64,000 nt of DNA from Pseudomonadota bacterium (GTDB lineage: Bacteria; Pseudomonadota; Gammaproteobacteria; UBA9214). The notes below the pieces were generated by a model. It made no database searches. It had not been told where the DNA came from and saw nothing but the letters and a program-made list of their open reading frames with translations. The first letter of the stretch is position 1; each line of letters starts with the position of its first letter. Shown here one piece after another: positions 20,742-29,412 of this stretch. The position numbers and the translations under genes are program-made. Location: positions 434,001 through 498,000 of the forward strand of contig JAWLAI010000002.1 in assembly GCA_041395565.1 (NCBI GenBank), written 5' to 3'.

Positions 20742-21456
20742 CTATGCAGTGCGTTTGCGCCGTGCCACACCCAGCAGGCCGAGCAGGCCGGAACCGAACA
20801 GCCACGCCGCAGCCGGTACCGGCACATGGTTCACGACACCTTCGATATGCAGGTAATACCGGGAAACCTCAATGAGTCCCGTTAATTCAGCGGGTGCCGT
20901 AGCAGTGTAGTCGAGGGTGAAGGTGTCTCCGTATATGCCACTCCACGTCAGGTTGCCAATACCATCGGCATAGGTCATGCCACAGCCCGTGGGCGGATTG
21001 CAATTGGAGGGGGTGTTGGGTGCCCAGGCGCCAGTACCCATCGCGTAGTCGATGCCTTTCAAAAGACATGGTCCAGCCTGACATGTCCATACCCGCGGCC
21101 AGGGGCGAAAACGGGATGGTGATATAGTCTTGACCTTGGCCACCACCTGGGAACTGCCAGAGTGCATCAATCTCGCCGGGCAGGCTGGTCAAGCCCACGA
21201 TAAAACCTGTTGTGCCCATGGCTATGGGAACTTTTTCAGGTCCTCGTATCTTGCCATCGCCGAATGTATCGAATAAGAAGAATGATCCGGATGAAACATC
21301 CACAGGAGATCCAAACTGGTCCGTAACGGCTACGCCGGCATCGACCGTCAGCCGGTCGCCGTTCTGCAATAACAGGTGACTGGCCTGGGCGGTCAGGGCG
21401 CCGGTACCCAGCAGGGCAAAAAGGGCTATTGACAAGGGGGTCTTGTGTGCCGTCAT
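20742..21456 (-). pseudogene. PEP-CTERM-type secreted protein split by a frameshift
   Basis: The 5' part (ATG 21456, after a GGAGGAG ribosome site) encodes a signal peptide (TPLSIALFALLGTGALTAQA) and a globular start. In that frame the sequence turns to nonsense near 21060-21075. The other minus frame continues with GIDYAMGTGAWAPNTP and ends in VPVPAAAWLFGSGLLGLLGV followed by ARRKRTA. That tail is a VPLPAAxWLFGSGLLGL-type sorting signal: Pro motif, membrane helix, basic end. The break coincides with a TTTTGAAAGG run, so it could be a one-base indel mutation or a sequencing error. Restored, the protein would be roughly 235 residues. No exosortase is in the window. Confidence 0.75.
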
Positions 21457-21588
21457 GGAAAGCTCCTCCTGATTGCGGTGATGCAACGCATGGGGATCTA
21501 AGGGGCTTCTGGTCCCTGGATCCCGAATCCTTGAGGCGTCATGCCACCGGCATTTATTAAAATCTTTATCACAGTGTATACATAATTA

Positions 21589-21633
21589 CCCACGGATCAA
21601 TAAACAACCCGACGCAGCGGCATCCGCTGCAGG
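21589..21633 (+). repeat. Structured direct repeat, copy A
   Basis: This 45-bp copy matches 23269-23313 at about 38 positions, same orientation. Its core GCAGCGG-CAT-CCGCTGC is a perfect 7-bp hairpin, and weaker outer pairing (ACCC with GGGGTT) extends it. It lies downstream of the TPR-methyltransferase gene. Confidence 0.65.
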
Positions 21634-21755
21634 GGTTATCAGGGGGCATTCCGCCGGCTGATGACACGGCCAGGTCAGTAATTTCCTTGAATTTCAAACG
21701 GAGATCACTTCGACGCTGTCTTGCCGCTGCTGCAGCGCCGGCCAGCCCGTCGCGA

Positions 21756-23222
21756 TTACACCTGCAGATCGTCAGGGCCTGTTTTCGCGTCCTTGCTGTA
21801 GACGCAGACGTAACCTTCAACCGCCTTGCCTTGCTGTTCCCGTATCGACAATTTTTCGAGATAGCGCTCGCGCAGGCCGGCGACACGGGCCATGTGTCTG
21901 ATGTACTCGATATGATGCTGGTATCGACCGGTGGGTTGCAGACGATAATCGCCTTGCTCATTGAGCAAGGCCTCGACTGAAAAGGCGAAGACCCCGCCCA
22001 GGGTTAACACGCGAACGACCTCGATGAAGGTCGTCTCGAGATCGCCCATGTAGACGAAGACATCGGCCGAGGTAATCAGGTCAAACGTCGCATCGGGTTG
22101 GTCTTGCAGGTAACCATCGACATCTGCCTCGACGAGTTCCGTGTAGGCCTTTCTGGCAGCCGCTCTTTCCAGCATCCTGGGCGAGAGATCGATGCCGACG
22201 AGACGTTGGTAGCCCTTGAGCGAGTCAGCCATCAGACCCGTGCCGCAGCCCAGGTCCAGGATGGTCGAGACAGTGTCCGGCCCCACTATACCAATTGCCC
22301 GGGCGATACATTGCGGGGTGCGGTAATTCAGCGTGCTGACGAGATGGTCTTCAAACGTATCGGCATAATAGTCGAAGGTGCTTCTGACGTACTCGGCCGG
22401 TGCCGTCACGCTGTTATCACCGCTCAGTGCGCTCAGCATATGACGTGCCGTGGCGTCATCGGGCACCAGCTTCAGTACGGCCTCAAAGTGCAGACGTGCC
22501 TCGTCATAGTCGCCACGACCCTGCAGGATCAATGCGAGATTGTGGTGCATGTCGGTGCAGTCGGGGTAACGCGCCAGTGCGCTGCGATAATGCGCGATCG
22601 CACCTTCCTCATTGCCGGATTTCCTGAGTGCAACGCCGATTCGCAATTGCATGTCCGGCGCATCGACATGCTGCGGACTCATCTCCCGGAACAGTTCAAG
22701 GGCACGCAACGGCGCATTGCAGGCTAGCGAAACATCTCCCAGCCCGGCGAGAGCGAGAAAGTGCCCCGGTGACAGTTGCAGGGCTTGTTCGAAAGCCGCC
22801 CTGGCCTTGCTGATACGATTCAGTTGCAGGTAGGCTGTACCGAGATTGATGCAGGCATCGAGCAGATCGGGTTGTAGTTCGCAGGCGCGCAGTAGCGACT
22901 GACAGGCACCCTCGGGATCGCCTGTTTTCAACAGGATGTTACCCAGATTGGCATGAAACATCGCTGCTGTGGGAACGATGCGGATCGCGCGCCGAATGAG
23001 GTTCTGTGCCTGCTCCGGATCACCCAGCTCCATTCGGCAGAGACCGAACAGATGCAGGGCATCGGCATTTTTCGGCAGTGCCTGGACGATGACGCTGAGC
23101 AGGTTGTTCGCCTGCTGCAGGTGTCCGGCTTGTAACTGGCCCATGGCCTTGGTCAGGGCATCAGTTGCACGTGTCCGGGTTCCATCAGGCAGCCTGATGA
23201 TTGACTTTGCCGGATTTGTCAT
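21756..23222 (-). CDS. TPR-repeat SAM-dependent methyltransferase
   Basis: A 488-residue fusion. About seven TPR units cover residues 25-275 (for example ADALHLFGLCRMELGDPEQA, AACINLGTAYLQL-type helices, CTDMHHNLALILQGRGDYDE). A class I methyltransferase domain follows, with SAM motif I ILDLGCGTGLMADSL near residue 320 and ITSADVFVYMGDLE as the later acidic motif. The substrate is unknown; such TPR-methyltransferases are found with glycan and surface-protein genes. It lies inside the tRNA-Val element and is flanked by copies of a 45-bp structured repeat. The frame is intact, unlike its neighbours. Confidence 0.85.
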   Translation of the reverse strand: MTNPAKSIIRLPDGTRTRATDALTKAMGQLQAGHLQQANNLLSVIVQALPKNADALHLFGLCRMELGDPEQAQNLIRRAIRIVPTAAMFHANLGNILLKTGDPEGACQSLLRACELQPDLLDACINLGTAYLQLNRISKARAAFEQALQLSPGHFLALAGLGDVSLACNAPLRALELFREMSPQHVDAPDMQLRIGVALRKSGNEEGAIAHYRSALARYPDCTDMHHNLALILQGRGDYDEARLHFEAVLKLVPDDATARHMLSALSGDNSVTAPAEYVRSTFDYYADTFEDHLVSTLNYRTPQCIARAIGIVGPDTVSTILDLGCGTGLMADSLKGYQRLVGIDLSPRMLERAAARKAYTELVEADVDGYLQDQPDATFDLITSADVFVYMGDLETTFIEVVRVLTLGGVFAFSVEALLNEQGDYRLQPTGRYQHHIEYIRHMARVAGLRERYLEKLSIREQQGKAVEGYVCVYSKDAKTGPDDLQV

Positions 23223-23268
23223 CTCTCTGCCATCTTATGCTGTGAGCCCCGGGCTATAGCAACGATAT

Positions 23269-23313
23269 CCCACCGATCGATAGGTAACCAGACGCAGTGG
23301 CATCCGCTGCAGG
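23269..23313 (+). repeat. Structured direct repeat, copy B
   Basis: Second copy of the 45-bp repeat, 47 bp upstream of the TPR-methyltransferase start. The hairpin core is GCAGTGG-CAT-CCGCTGC, keeping the fold through a G-T pair. The two copies enclose exactly one gene. Confidence 0.65.
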
Positions 23314-23372
23314 CGTATCCGGAGCGGCATGCGGCAACCGAAAACCCGTGTCGCGTGAACGCCTAACAGCGG

Positions 23373-23412
23373 ACGGCAGGAGGTCACTGGTACAATTCCA
23401 GCATATCCACCA
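23373..23412 (+). other. attR-like degenerate copy of tRNA-Val 3' end
   Basis: ACGGCAGG, GGTCACTGGT, CAAT, CCAG and CCACCA of the tRNA-Val 3' end appear in order with five mismatches and two gaps. The direct repeat lies 3.54 kb from the tRNA and bounds the integrase relic, PEP-CTERM gene and methyltransferase gene. The 5' half of a tRNA is absent, so it is not a second tRNA gene. Confidence 0.6.
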
Positions 23413-24372
23413 AACGAAATAAAAAGTTACTACACACACCGCTCAACTTCCAGCCAGCGAAACCCGCTCCGGGAAAGGTGCAGCGATAATGCGGAATTCC
23501 AGCAGAAAACAAAAGCACACACCCCGCGTCAGGTCAGGGTGTGTGAGTGACCAGGGAGGCTGTGAATTATTGTTATTAGCGAGTCACTGGTTAACAGAGT
23601 ATCGGCGTGACAGCCGGCTGCCTATTGGCCTGAGGTACCAGTGCGACCGCCCCGGCAATTTCCAGTTCACACTCGGTCAGACCGCCGACAATCATGCCTT
23701 GCAGTTCAGTCGCATGCATGCGGGATGGTGCCAGCAACAGTCGGTATGTGAGACCGTTTCGACAATGGTTGTGTGCTAGCGACCCAGCGACCAGTTGCTA
23801 CTTCCGGTGCTCTACTCTGAATACTGCACGATACGTCAGTGTTGTATGACAGCGTTGCTGGATATGAAGACAAGTGCACTGCCTTGACTGATCAGATCAA
23901 GCTAAGGGTTTGTGCCGACAAATCGAGGCATACATCCAAGAGCTAACCGACTCACACAACCTGAACGTCGATCAACAAATCGCACCAGTCAATCATCCGA
24001 CCTGCATTGCAGGGAATGCAATCAACCCCGTGCGACCTATGCCGACCGGTTCCGGTTTGCTGACCGCGTACACGCACAGCAACACTCCGTTGCACACCCC
24101 CCTGCTCGGCAGGCCATGTCAACCGCCTGGCATAGCAGACTCACCGGCATCTTGTGGCGGGTGCCGCGCAGACGGATCAGGCGGACCGGGATTGCCGTAC
24201 GTAATTTTACGTATTTTTTACCGGTTCTTACTCCAGTAGTCTGCACTACCAAATGAGAATCTCGAGCCAGTTCGAGGACTTTACTGTCTCCCACAGGGTG
24301 ATCAGTAGTAACAATCTTTCTTACATTAGAGTTATATCTATTTGATTATTTTTACTTAATCCGGAACGCACA
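23413..24372. other. Kilobase without convincing genes
   Basis: Open frames here (for example 23489-23779 plus, 23910-24239 plus) lack ribosome sites and recognisable domains. A 9-bp hairpin CACACACCC/GGGTGTGTG lies at 23516-23545. At 23581-23606 a second fragment resembles the tRNA-Val T-arm (TCACTGGTT and AGTATCG). The last 80 bp are AT-rich and probably hold the promoter of the DUF2934 gene. The stretch looks like decayed mobile DNA. Confidence 0.45.
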
Positions 24373-24699
24373 ATGGCACCCACAAGCACACGCAAGACAT
24401 CTGCAAGGCAACCCGCCCGGAGCAAAGCCGCGAGGGAGAAAACGACCCAGGATGGCTATAAGACCGGCAAACCACGGCTAGCCGGAACGTCGCAGCCAGC
24501 AATCGACAAAGCAGCGATCAAAACGACCGAGCAATCCAAGGCAGACAGCAACCCGCCCGGCATGACGCCGGAAGAACGCCGGCAGATGATCGCTGTCGCC
24601 GCCTATCACCGGGCGCAACAACGGGGCTTTGCGCGTGGCGCTGAAGTGGAAGACTGGCTCGAGGCGGAAAAGGAGATCGAAATCCTTCTCGCCGGTTGA
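24373..24699 (+). CDS. DUF2934 protein with basic, disordered N-terminus
   Basis: A 108-residue protein. The first 60 residues are Lys/Arg/Ala/Thr-rich and probably disordered. The C-terminal part (IAVAAYHRAQQRGFARG then AEVEDWLEAEKEIE) matches the DUF2934 pattern, a short helical domain common in proteobacteria with no known function. The start ATG at 24373 follows a weak GGAA. It stands alone. Confidence 0.75.
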   Translation: MAPTSTRKTSARQPARSKAAREKTTQDGYKTGKPRLAGTSQPAIDKAAIKTTEQSKADSNPPGMTPEERRQMIAVAAYHRAQQRGFARGAEVEDWLEAEKEIEILLAG

Positions 24700-24879
24700 A
24701 GCGAGCCGTTGATTTTGCGCGGACACCGGAAGTCTCACTAGCTTGCAGCAGATGTCGGCGGAGCGGACGGTGCATGCATCTGCACAGAACGACCGACAGC
24801 GCGATCCAGCACCGCACAGGTGCACCGGACCCCTGCAATTGCGCGTCCACGGTCGATTGACAGGTAGCGAGACAACAGC

Positions 24880-25146
24880 ATGCAAATGGTCACACATCAC
24901 CTCAACGATGATCGTCAGAGCGGTTATTTCGCCATCGACTGTGGCTATAAGATCTGCCACTGGGTATGGGACGCGGGCACCTCGACTCTGCGGGTGCGGG
25001 TCGGCTACGCCGAGCGGCCCGTGGAGTTACAGCATTCCGATATTGACCGCTTGTCAGAAGACCAGCTGCTGGAATGCCTGGTTGAACTGGCCAAGCGCAC
25101 TGGTGAGGCGCTGGGCGCCAAATTCGGCCCGAAGTCACCGGGGTAA
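24880..25146 (+). CDS. Small hypothetical protein
   Basis: An 88-residue acidic protein starting MQMVTHHLNDDRQSGYFAID. It has alternating strand-like segments (CHWVWDAGTSTLRVRVGYAE) and a C-terminal helix (EDQLLECLVELAKRTGEALG). I do not recognise a family. Codon use resembles the neighbours and composition is protein-like, but the ribosome site is weak. Confidence 0.5.
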   Translation: MQMVTHHLNDDRQSGYFAIDCGYKICHWVWDAGTSTLRVRVGYAERPVELQHSDIDRLSEDQLLECLVELAKRTGEALGAKFGPKSPG

Positions 25147-25581
25147 AGCGCAAGCACCGGCACTGCGAATAGCGCTGGATTCCCTCCTGGCATGCATATG
25201 TCAGCACCCGGCAATCGAACCGCGGTGTTTTCCCTGACTGCCGCTTAACCGCCACTAACGTGTATTAGCCGGCATCGGTTGCACTGCCGCCCTACCATCT
25301 CCGTCATCCGCCTGTCCAGCATCGGTACGGCGAAGGCACGACATCCCGACGGCGGCACAGTGCCAGTTGCGGAACCGGCAGACATTGAAACATTGCCTGC
25401 AGCATCCGGCATCACGATCATGCCCGTCAGCTGAAACCATACCCCGCGGATCCGGTCTATAGACTGGCAGGGATCTGTTCAACAATGCCATCCAGGCACG
25501 CTGTGCCGGTACCTGCTGTTTGACTGCGGGCATGCCGTCATGTTTGCCCCCTGGACCATGAGCAGCGCAGGAGCCATCAAT
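25147..25581. other. Gap upstream of transaldolase
   Basis: About 435 bp. I see no convincing gene or RNA. It should hold the transaldolase promoter, but no clear -35/-10 pair stands out. Confidence 0.4.
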
Positions 25582-26709
25582 ATGAAATCGAATCCACTCA
25601 CCCGCGTCTGCGAACTCGGCCAGAGCCTCTGGCTGGACTACATCCAGCGTGACATGCTCGAGAACGGCGAGTTGCAGCGCCTGATCCGCGACGACGGTAT
25701 CAGTGGCATCACTTCCAACCCGGCCATACTCGCCAAGGCGATCGGTGACCACCATGAATACGACGACGCCATTGCGGAGGCGGTACGGCACGGCACAGGC
25801 GCGCCCGCGCTGTACGAAGCACTGGTGCTGGCAGACGTTCAGGCTGCGGCCGACTGCTTCCGGCAGGTGTATGAGCATAGCGGCGCGCGCGACGGCTATG
25901 TCAGCCTCGAAGTGTCGCCACATCTGGCGCACGATACTGCAGGAACGATAGGCGAGGCCCGTCGCCTGTGGCAACTGTTCGGGCGCGACAACGCCATGAT
26001 CAAGGTGCCGGCTACCCGCGCCGGCATCCCGGCCATCGCCACACTCGTGGCCGATGGGATCAATATCAATGCCACCCTGCTGTTCAGTCTCCCGCGTTAC
26101 CGCGAGGTGGCCGATGCCTACCTGCAGGGACTTGAATGGCGCCTGGACGGCGGCCTGCCGATCGACCGCATCGCCTCGGTGGCCAGCTTCTTCCTCAGTC
26201 GTATCGATGTACTGATCGATGCAGACCTGGACCGTCGGCTTGCACAGGATCCGGAACTGGGCAGGCACGATGCCGCTCTGCGCGGCCAGGTTGCCGTGGC
26301 CTGCGCGAAACTGGCCTATCAGGACTTCAAGCAGCTGTTTCAGGATGCACGCTGGCGGCGGCTGGCACAGCGCGGCGGCCGGCCGCAACGTCTGCTTTGG
26401 GCAAGCACCTCGACCAAGGATCCGGCCTACAGCGACGTGAAATATGTCGATGCCCTGATCGGCGCGGATACCGTCAACACCCTCCCGCCGGAAACCCTCG
26501 CAGCCTATCGTGATCACGGTCAACCCGCGGCACGGCTGGAGTCGGACGTGGCCGCTGCCCGGGATATCCTGCAGAGATTGCCGGCTGCCGGCATCGACCT
26601 GACAGCCGCAGCCAAGCGGCTCGAACAGGAAGGGGTGGACAAATTCATCAAGCCCTATGACCAACTCCTGGCACTGCTGGGACAACGCACGACAAACCCG
26701 GGCGCCTGA
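25582..26709 (+). CDS. tal: Transaldolase
   Basis: Pentose-phosphate enzyme that moves a dihydroxyacetone unit between sugar phosphates. The 375-residue length fits the longer transaldolase class often linked to zwf/gnd or cyanobacterial and sulfur-oxidiser sets. The Schiff-base lysine is K141 in MIKVPATRAG. Other family segments are GISGITSNPAIL near the N-terminus, GININATLLFSLPRY, and LLWASTSTKDPAYSDVKYVD. The ATG at 25582 is chosen for the AGGAG site just upstream; an ATG-initiated extension to 25540 has none. Confidence 0.93.
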   Translation: MKSNPLTRVCELGQSLWLDYIQRDMLENGELQRLIRDDGISGITSNPAILAKAIGDHHEYDDAIAEAVRHGTGAPALYEALVLADVQAAADCFRQVYEHSGARDGYVSLEVSPHLAHDTAGTIGEARRLWQLFGRDNAMIKVPATRAGIPAIATLVADGININATLLFSLPRYREVADAYLQGLEWRLDGGLPIDRIASVASFFLSRIDVLIDADLDRRLAQDPELGRHDAALRGQVAVACAKLAYQDFKQLFQDARWRRLAQRGGRPQRLLWASTSTKDPAYSDVKYVDALIGADTVNTLPPETLAAYRDHGQPAARLESDVAAARDILQRLPAAGIDLTAAAKRLEQEGVDKFIKPYDQLLALLGQRTTNPGA

Positions 26710-26904
26710 ACGATCTACCGTGCCCACGTGCACCGCAACGACCGCGGCGTATCGAGTGCAGGGCCCCGCTGCGTCGGCTGGCCCCTTAAAGACACTGCCG
26801 GCCGGCGCCGATAGCCTGTGTTGAGCGAAGCCAGGGAACGGACGCCCGACACTGCGCACGCCCGGGAAACCGCGCGACGTCCACCGTCTGGATCCGAGAC
26901 AGAC

Positions 26905-28281
26905 ATGAACAGGGATAACAACGCGCACACCAGCCGGGAACCAGCGCAGCCAACCGGATATGATGCCATGCACGCAGACACTCGCACATCTATCCATCCG
27001 CAGACGATTATCACGCTCGGCCTGGGCAGCCAGGCACGCGCGGCACTCGAGCGGCTGTTCGCCAGCCGCGAGGATGCGGCTTACGTGTTCGTTGAGCGGT
27101 TCGAGGATGCCGGCATCGGCATCGTGGATCTGGACGCCCCCCAGGCCAGAGAGCTGTTCCAGGATTTCCGCCGGCGCCTGCATGGCCAGGTGCTGGTATT
27201 GTCGGCGCATGATCCCGATATGGACGACGTCATCTGGCTGCCGAGGCCGATCAAGCCGTCATCCCTGCTTTCCGCCCTGGCCGGACTCGCGCCGCGCACC
27301 CCGGCGCCACGCGTGCCTGCCTCATCCCCGCAGCCGAATGTCTCGAATCTGAACACGATCGAGGACGTCGCAACGGACATGCCAGAGCGATCCTGTGCGC
27401 CTGCAAACGACGCGCCAGACGCGGCGCAGTCCGCAACTTCGGAGCCGGGGCAGACACAAACGGCGGATGCAGACATCATGGTCGCAGCGGAGCCGCATCC
27501 CGCAGCGACAACATTTACCCGCCCGGCTGAGGCAGCCGATCCGCTTGCGACGACCTGGGCCGCCGGCCTGGCGAAGACCGAACGCCGCAGACACCCATCG
27601 TACGGCAACCTGAGTAATGATGCATATGCGGATCCCGAGCGAAGTCAGCTGTTCTTCTATGACCCTGCTGAATACTTTCAGGGCAAATTGCAGGCTGCCA
27701 TGGCAGCAGCATTGGACAGCAACCAGCCGTTGCTCGTGCGCATGAACGGATCGGAGAAATGCCTGACCATCTTTCCGGACGGCGACCGGGTACAGAGCGA
27801 CGTGAAAGAACATTTCCTGCGCAGCATGTCCATGGTGAAAGGTAGTGGCAGAACGGTCACCACGGAGCTGTTACCGCCCGGCACCCAGCCCGCGCCGGCG
27901 GTGGGTGAGTTACGCCTGCAAAGCAGAATTGGCCTGCTGTGGAAGGTTGCGCTATGGACCGCAATCGGCCGCGTCCCGAAGGGAACCCGGCCTGAACACC
28001 CCGTGCAGCTGGTCTACTGGCCAAATTTCACCCGCATACTCATTCCGCACTACGGCATCCAGATCGCATCCCTGTGGTCGCAACGTCCGGCAACGTTACT
28101 CGAAACAGCCGCAATACTCGATATCGATTACCGCTACGTTTTCAGCTTCTACAGTGCCGCAATTGCAATCGGTGCGGTGGCCCAGGCGAATAGTGGCACG
28201 TACGATAGCCGGGAATATACACCTGCCGGACAGCGCGGCATCCTTGGGCGCTTGCTGATCCATCTGGGTGCGCGGGACTGA
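26905..28281 (+). CDS. Pseudo-receiver protein with unknown C-terminal domain, partner of GTPase
   Basis: A protein of 458 residues from the ATG at 26905 (a GTG extension to 26818 is possible). The N-terminal 110 residues look like a degenerate CheY-like receiver: alternating hydrophobic strands, ending VLVLSAHDPDMDDVIWLPRP followed by IKPSSLLSALAGL. No clear phospho-acceptor Asp site is visible. A Pro/Ala/Thr-rich linker of about 110 residues follows. The C-terminal 230 residues (from LFFYDPAEYFQGKLQAAMAA to the end) have an unrecognised conserved-looking domain with LLWKVALWTAIGRVPKGT, WPNFTRILIPHYGIQIASLW and YRYVFSFYSAAIAIGAV. It lies 5 bp before a small GTPase gene, suggesting one regulatory unit. 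Confidence 0.65.
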   Translation: MNRDNNAHTSREPAQPTGYDAMHADTRTSIHPQTIITLGLGSQARAALERLFASREDAAYVFVERFEDAGIGIVDLDAPQARELFQDFRRRLHGQVLVLSAHDPDMDDVIWLPRPIKPSSLLSALAGLAPRTPAPRVPASSPQPNVSNLNTIEDVATDMPERSCAPANDAPDAAQSATSEPGQTQTADADIMVAAEPHPAATTFTRPAEAADPLATTWAAGLAKTERRRHPSYGNLSNDAYADPERSQLFFYDPAEYFQGKLQAAMAAALDSNQPLLVRMNGSEKCLTIFPDGDRVQSDVKEHFLRSMSMVKGSGRTVTTELLPPGTQPAPAVGELRLQSRIGLLWKVALWTAIGRVPKGTRPEHPVQLVYWPNFTRILIPHYGIQIASLWSQRPATLLETAAILDIDYRYVFSFYSAAIAIGAVAQANSGTYDSREYTPAGQRGILGRLLIHLGARD

Positions 28282-28286
28282 ATTCG

Positions 28287-28814
28287 ATGAGCGCAGACGC
28301 AATGCTTGAGCACACGATCATCTTCAGCGGACCCGCAGGCGCCGGCAAGACCAGCGCGCTTGCAGCACTCGACCTGAAATCGCCACAACGGCAACGTCCG
28401 GCGCTTGCTCCTGACACCATGGACCACGGCGTCCTGCAACTCAGCCGGACGGAACGTATCCATTGTTACGGTATCAGTGGTCGGTATTACAGCGAGCACG
28501 CACAGGTCATACCATCCGCGAATGCCCTCGGGCTGGTGCTGCTGCTGGACAACACCCTGGCAAACCCTTTCGCCGAGTTGGATTTCCATCTCGATGTATT
28601 TGGCGATTTCATCGACCGTTCCGGGCTCGTGATCGGCGTAACGAAAATGGATATCGGGGAAACCCCCAGCCTGGTCGAGTACAACAATTACCTGCGCAAG
28701 CAGGCGCAGCTGTACCCGGTTTTCGAAGTCGATACCAGAAAACAGCGTGATGTGGCCATCCTGATACAGGCGCTGCTGTACTGTATCGATCCGCGAATTC
28801 GCGCCTGCGGCTGA
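28287..28814 (+). CDS. MglA/COG2229-like small GTPase
   Basis: A 175-residue GTPase-like protein with P-loop GPAGAGKTS (residues 15-23), a possible switch I/II region TMDHGVLQL, YGISGRYYSE in place of the usual GTPGQxRF, and a G4-like TKMD at 119-122. It fits the small bacterial GTPases related to MglA that control polarity, pili or surface behaviour with roadblock proteins. The altered switch II (GISGR, no Gln) suggests weak or unusual hydrolysis. No roadblock/LC7 gene is beside it. It follows the pseudo-receiver gene by 5 bp. Confidence 0.8.
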   Translation: MSADAMLEHTIIFSGPAGAGKTSALAALDLKSPQRQRPALAPDTMDHGVLQLSRTERIHCYGISGRYYSEHAQVIPSANALGLVLLLDNTLANPFAELDFHLDVFGDFIDRSGLVIGVTKMDIGETPSLVEYNNYLRKQAQLYPVFEVDTRKQRDVAILIQALLYCIDPRIRACG

Positions 28815-29060
28815 CATCGCATCCGTTAGCCACCATCGCTGCCTGCCAACGTCCGGCGAGCCTCCCCGCGTACCCGTAACGGCAGACTGCCGCTGCCACT
28901 GGGCAGGGGCTACGCGCGCGACCTGGCGCCAACCCCATTCCGCACCCGCCCCTCTGGTGGCGCCCGATGAGCATCCGAGGCCCCCACGGCGCGGTTCTTC
29001 ACCATGCGCCAGGCCGGCCCGACATTTGCTGAAGCGCACTTCATTATTTGGCACAGAATA

Positions 29061-29120
29061 TTATACTTCAGTATAATTATTTTACAGGTATGGTCTTTTT
29101 CTGCCGATAATTATACTATC
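29061..29120 (+). promoter_or_regulatory. Palindromic operators of the hipBA pair
   Basis: TTATACT-TC-AGTATAA (29061-29076) is a perfect 7-bp inverted repeat. A second TTATACT half-site starts at 29111, just before the hipB start, with an imperfect partner (GTTATA at 29121-29126). The repeated 7-mers in AT-rich DNA in front of an HTH antitoxin gene are probable autoregulatory operators. Confidence 0.6.
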
Positions 29121-29125
29121 GTTAT

Positions 29126-29410
29126 ATGTCCAGTCATATCATGCAACTGATCAAACAGCTGGTGGCCGTTGCCAGGACGCGTGGCCTGTCGCAGGCCAGG
29201 CTGGCGGAAATGGCCGGCATGACCGCGGTCGGCCTGAGCAAGGCCAAACGCCGGGGCGACATACGCGCCTCCACGCTCGAAGCGCTCGCCGCACAATTGG
29301 ATCTCGAACTTGCGCTCGTACCGCGTCGCGCCAGGGAAAAGGCGACAGCAGCGATCAAGTCCGGGACCTTCTTCCGTCTCCCCGGTAATGGCGATCAGGG
29401 AGATACCTAG
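29126..29410 (+). CDS. hipB: HipB-like XRE-family antitoxin
   Basis: A 94-residue protein with a helix-turn-helix (GLSQARLAEMAGMTAVGLSK, about residues 18-38) followed by a short arm (ALAAQLDLELALVPR). Its place 2 bp before hipA, and the palindromes upstream, identify it as the DNA-binding antitoxin that represses its own operon and binds the HipA kinase. No good ribosome site precedes ATG 29126; ATG 29141 is an alternative. The gene may be leaderless. Confidence 0.82.
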   Translation: MSSHIMQLIKQLVAVARTRGLSQARLAEMAGMTAVGLSKAKRRGDIRASTLEALAAQLDLELALVPRRAREKATAAIKSGTFFRLPGNGDQGDT

Positions 29411-29412
29411 GC

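Noticed and set aside
21589..23313. The 45-bp repeats as integron attC sites
   Set aside because: The hairpin and one-gene spacing are suggestive, but the GTTRRRY and RYYYAAC consensus ends are missing and no integron integrase is present.
23373..23412. A second functional tRNA-Val gene
   Set aside because: Only the 3' half is present; acceptor and D-arm 5' sequences are missing and the T-arm has mismatches.
23516..23545. Intrinsic terminator at the CACACACCC/GGGTGTGTG hairpin
   Set aside because: No U-run on either strand and no gene ending nearby.
23489..23779. A 96-codon plus-strand frame in the gene-poor stretch after the tRNA-Val element
   Set aside because: No ribosome site or domain; Cys/Arg/Gln-rich random-looking composition; it spans the tRNA-like fragment.
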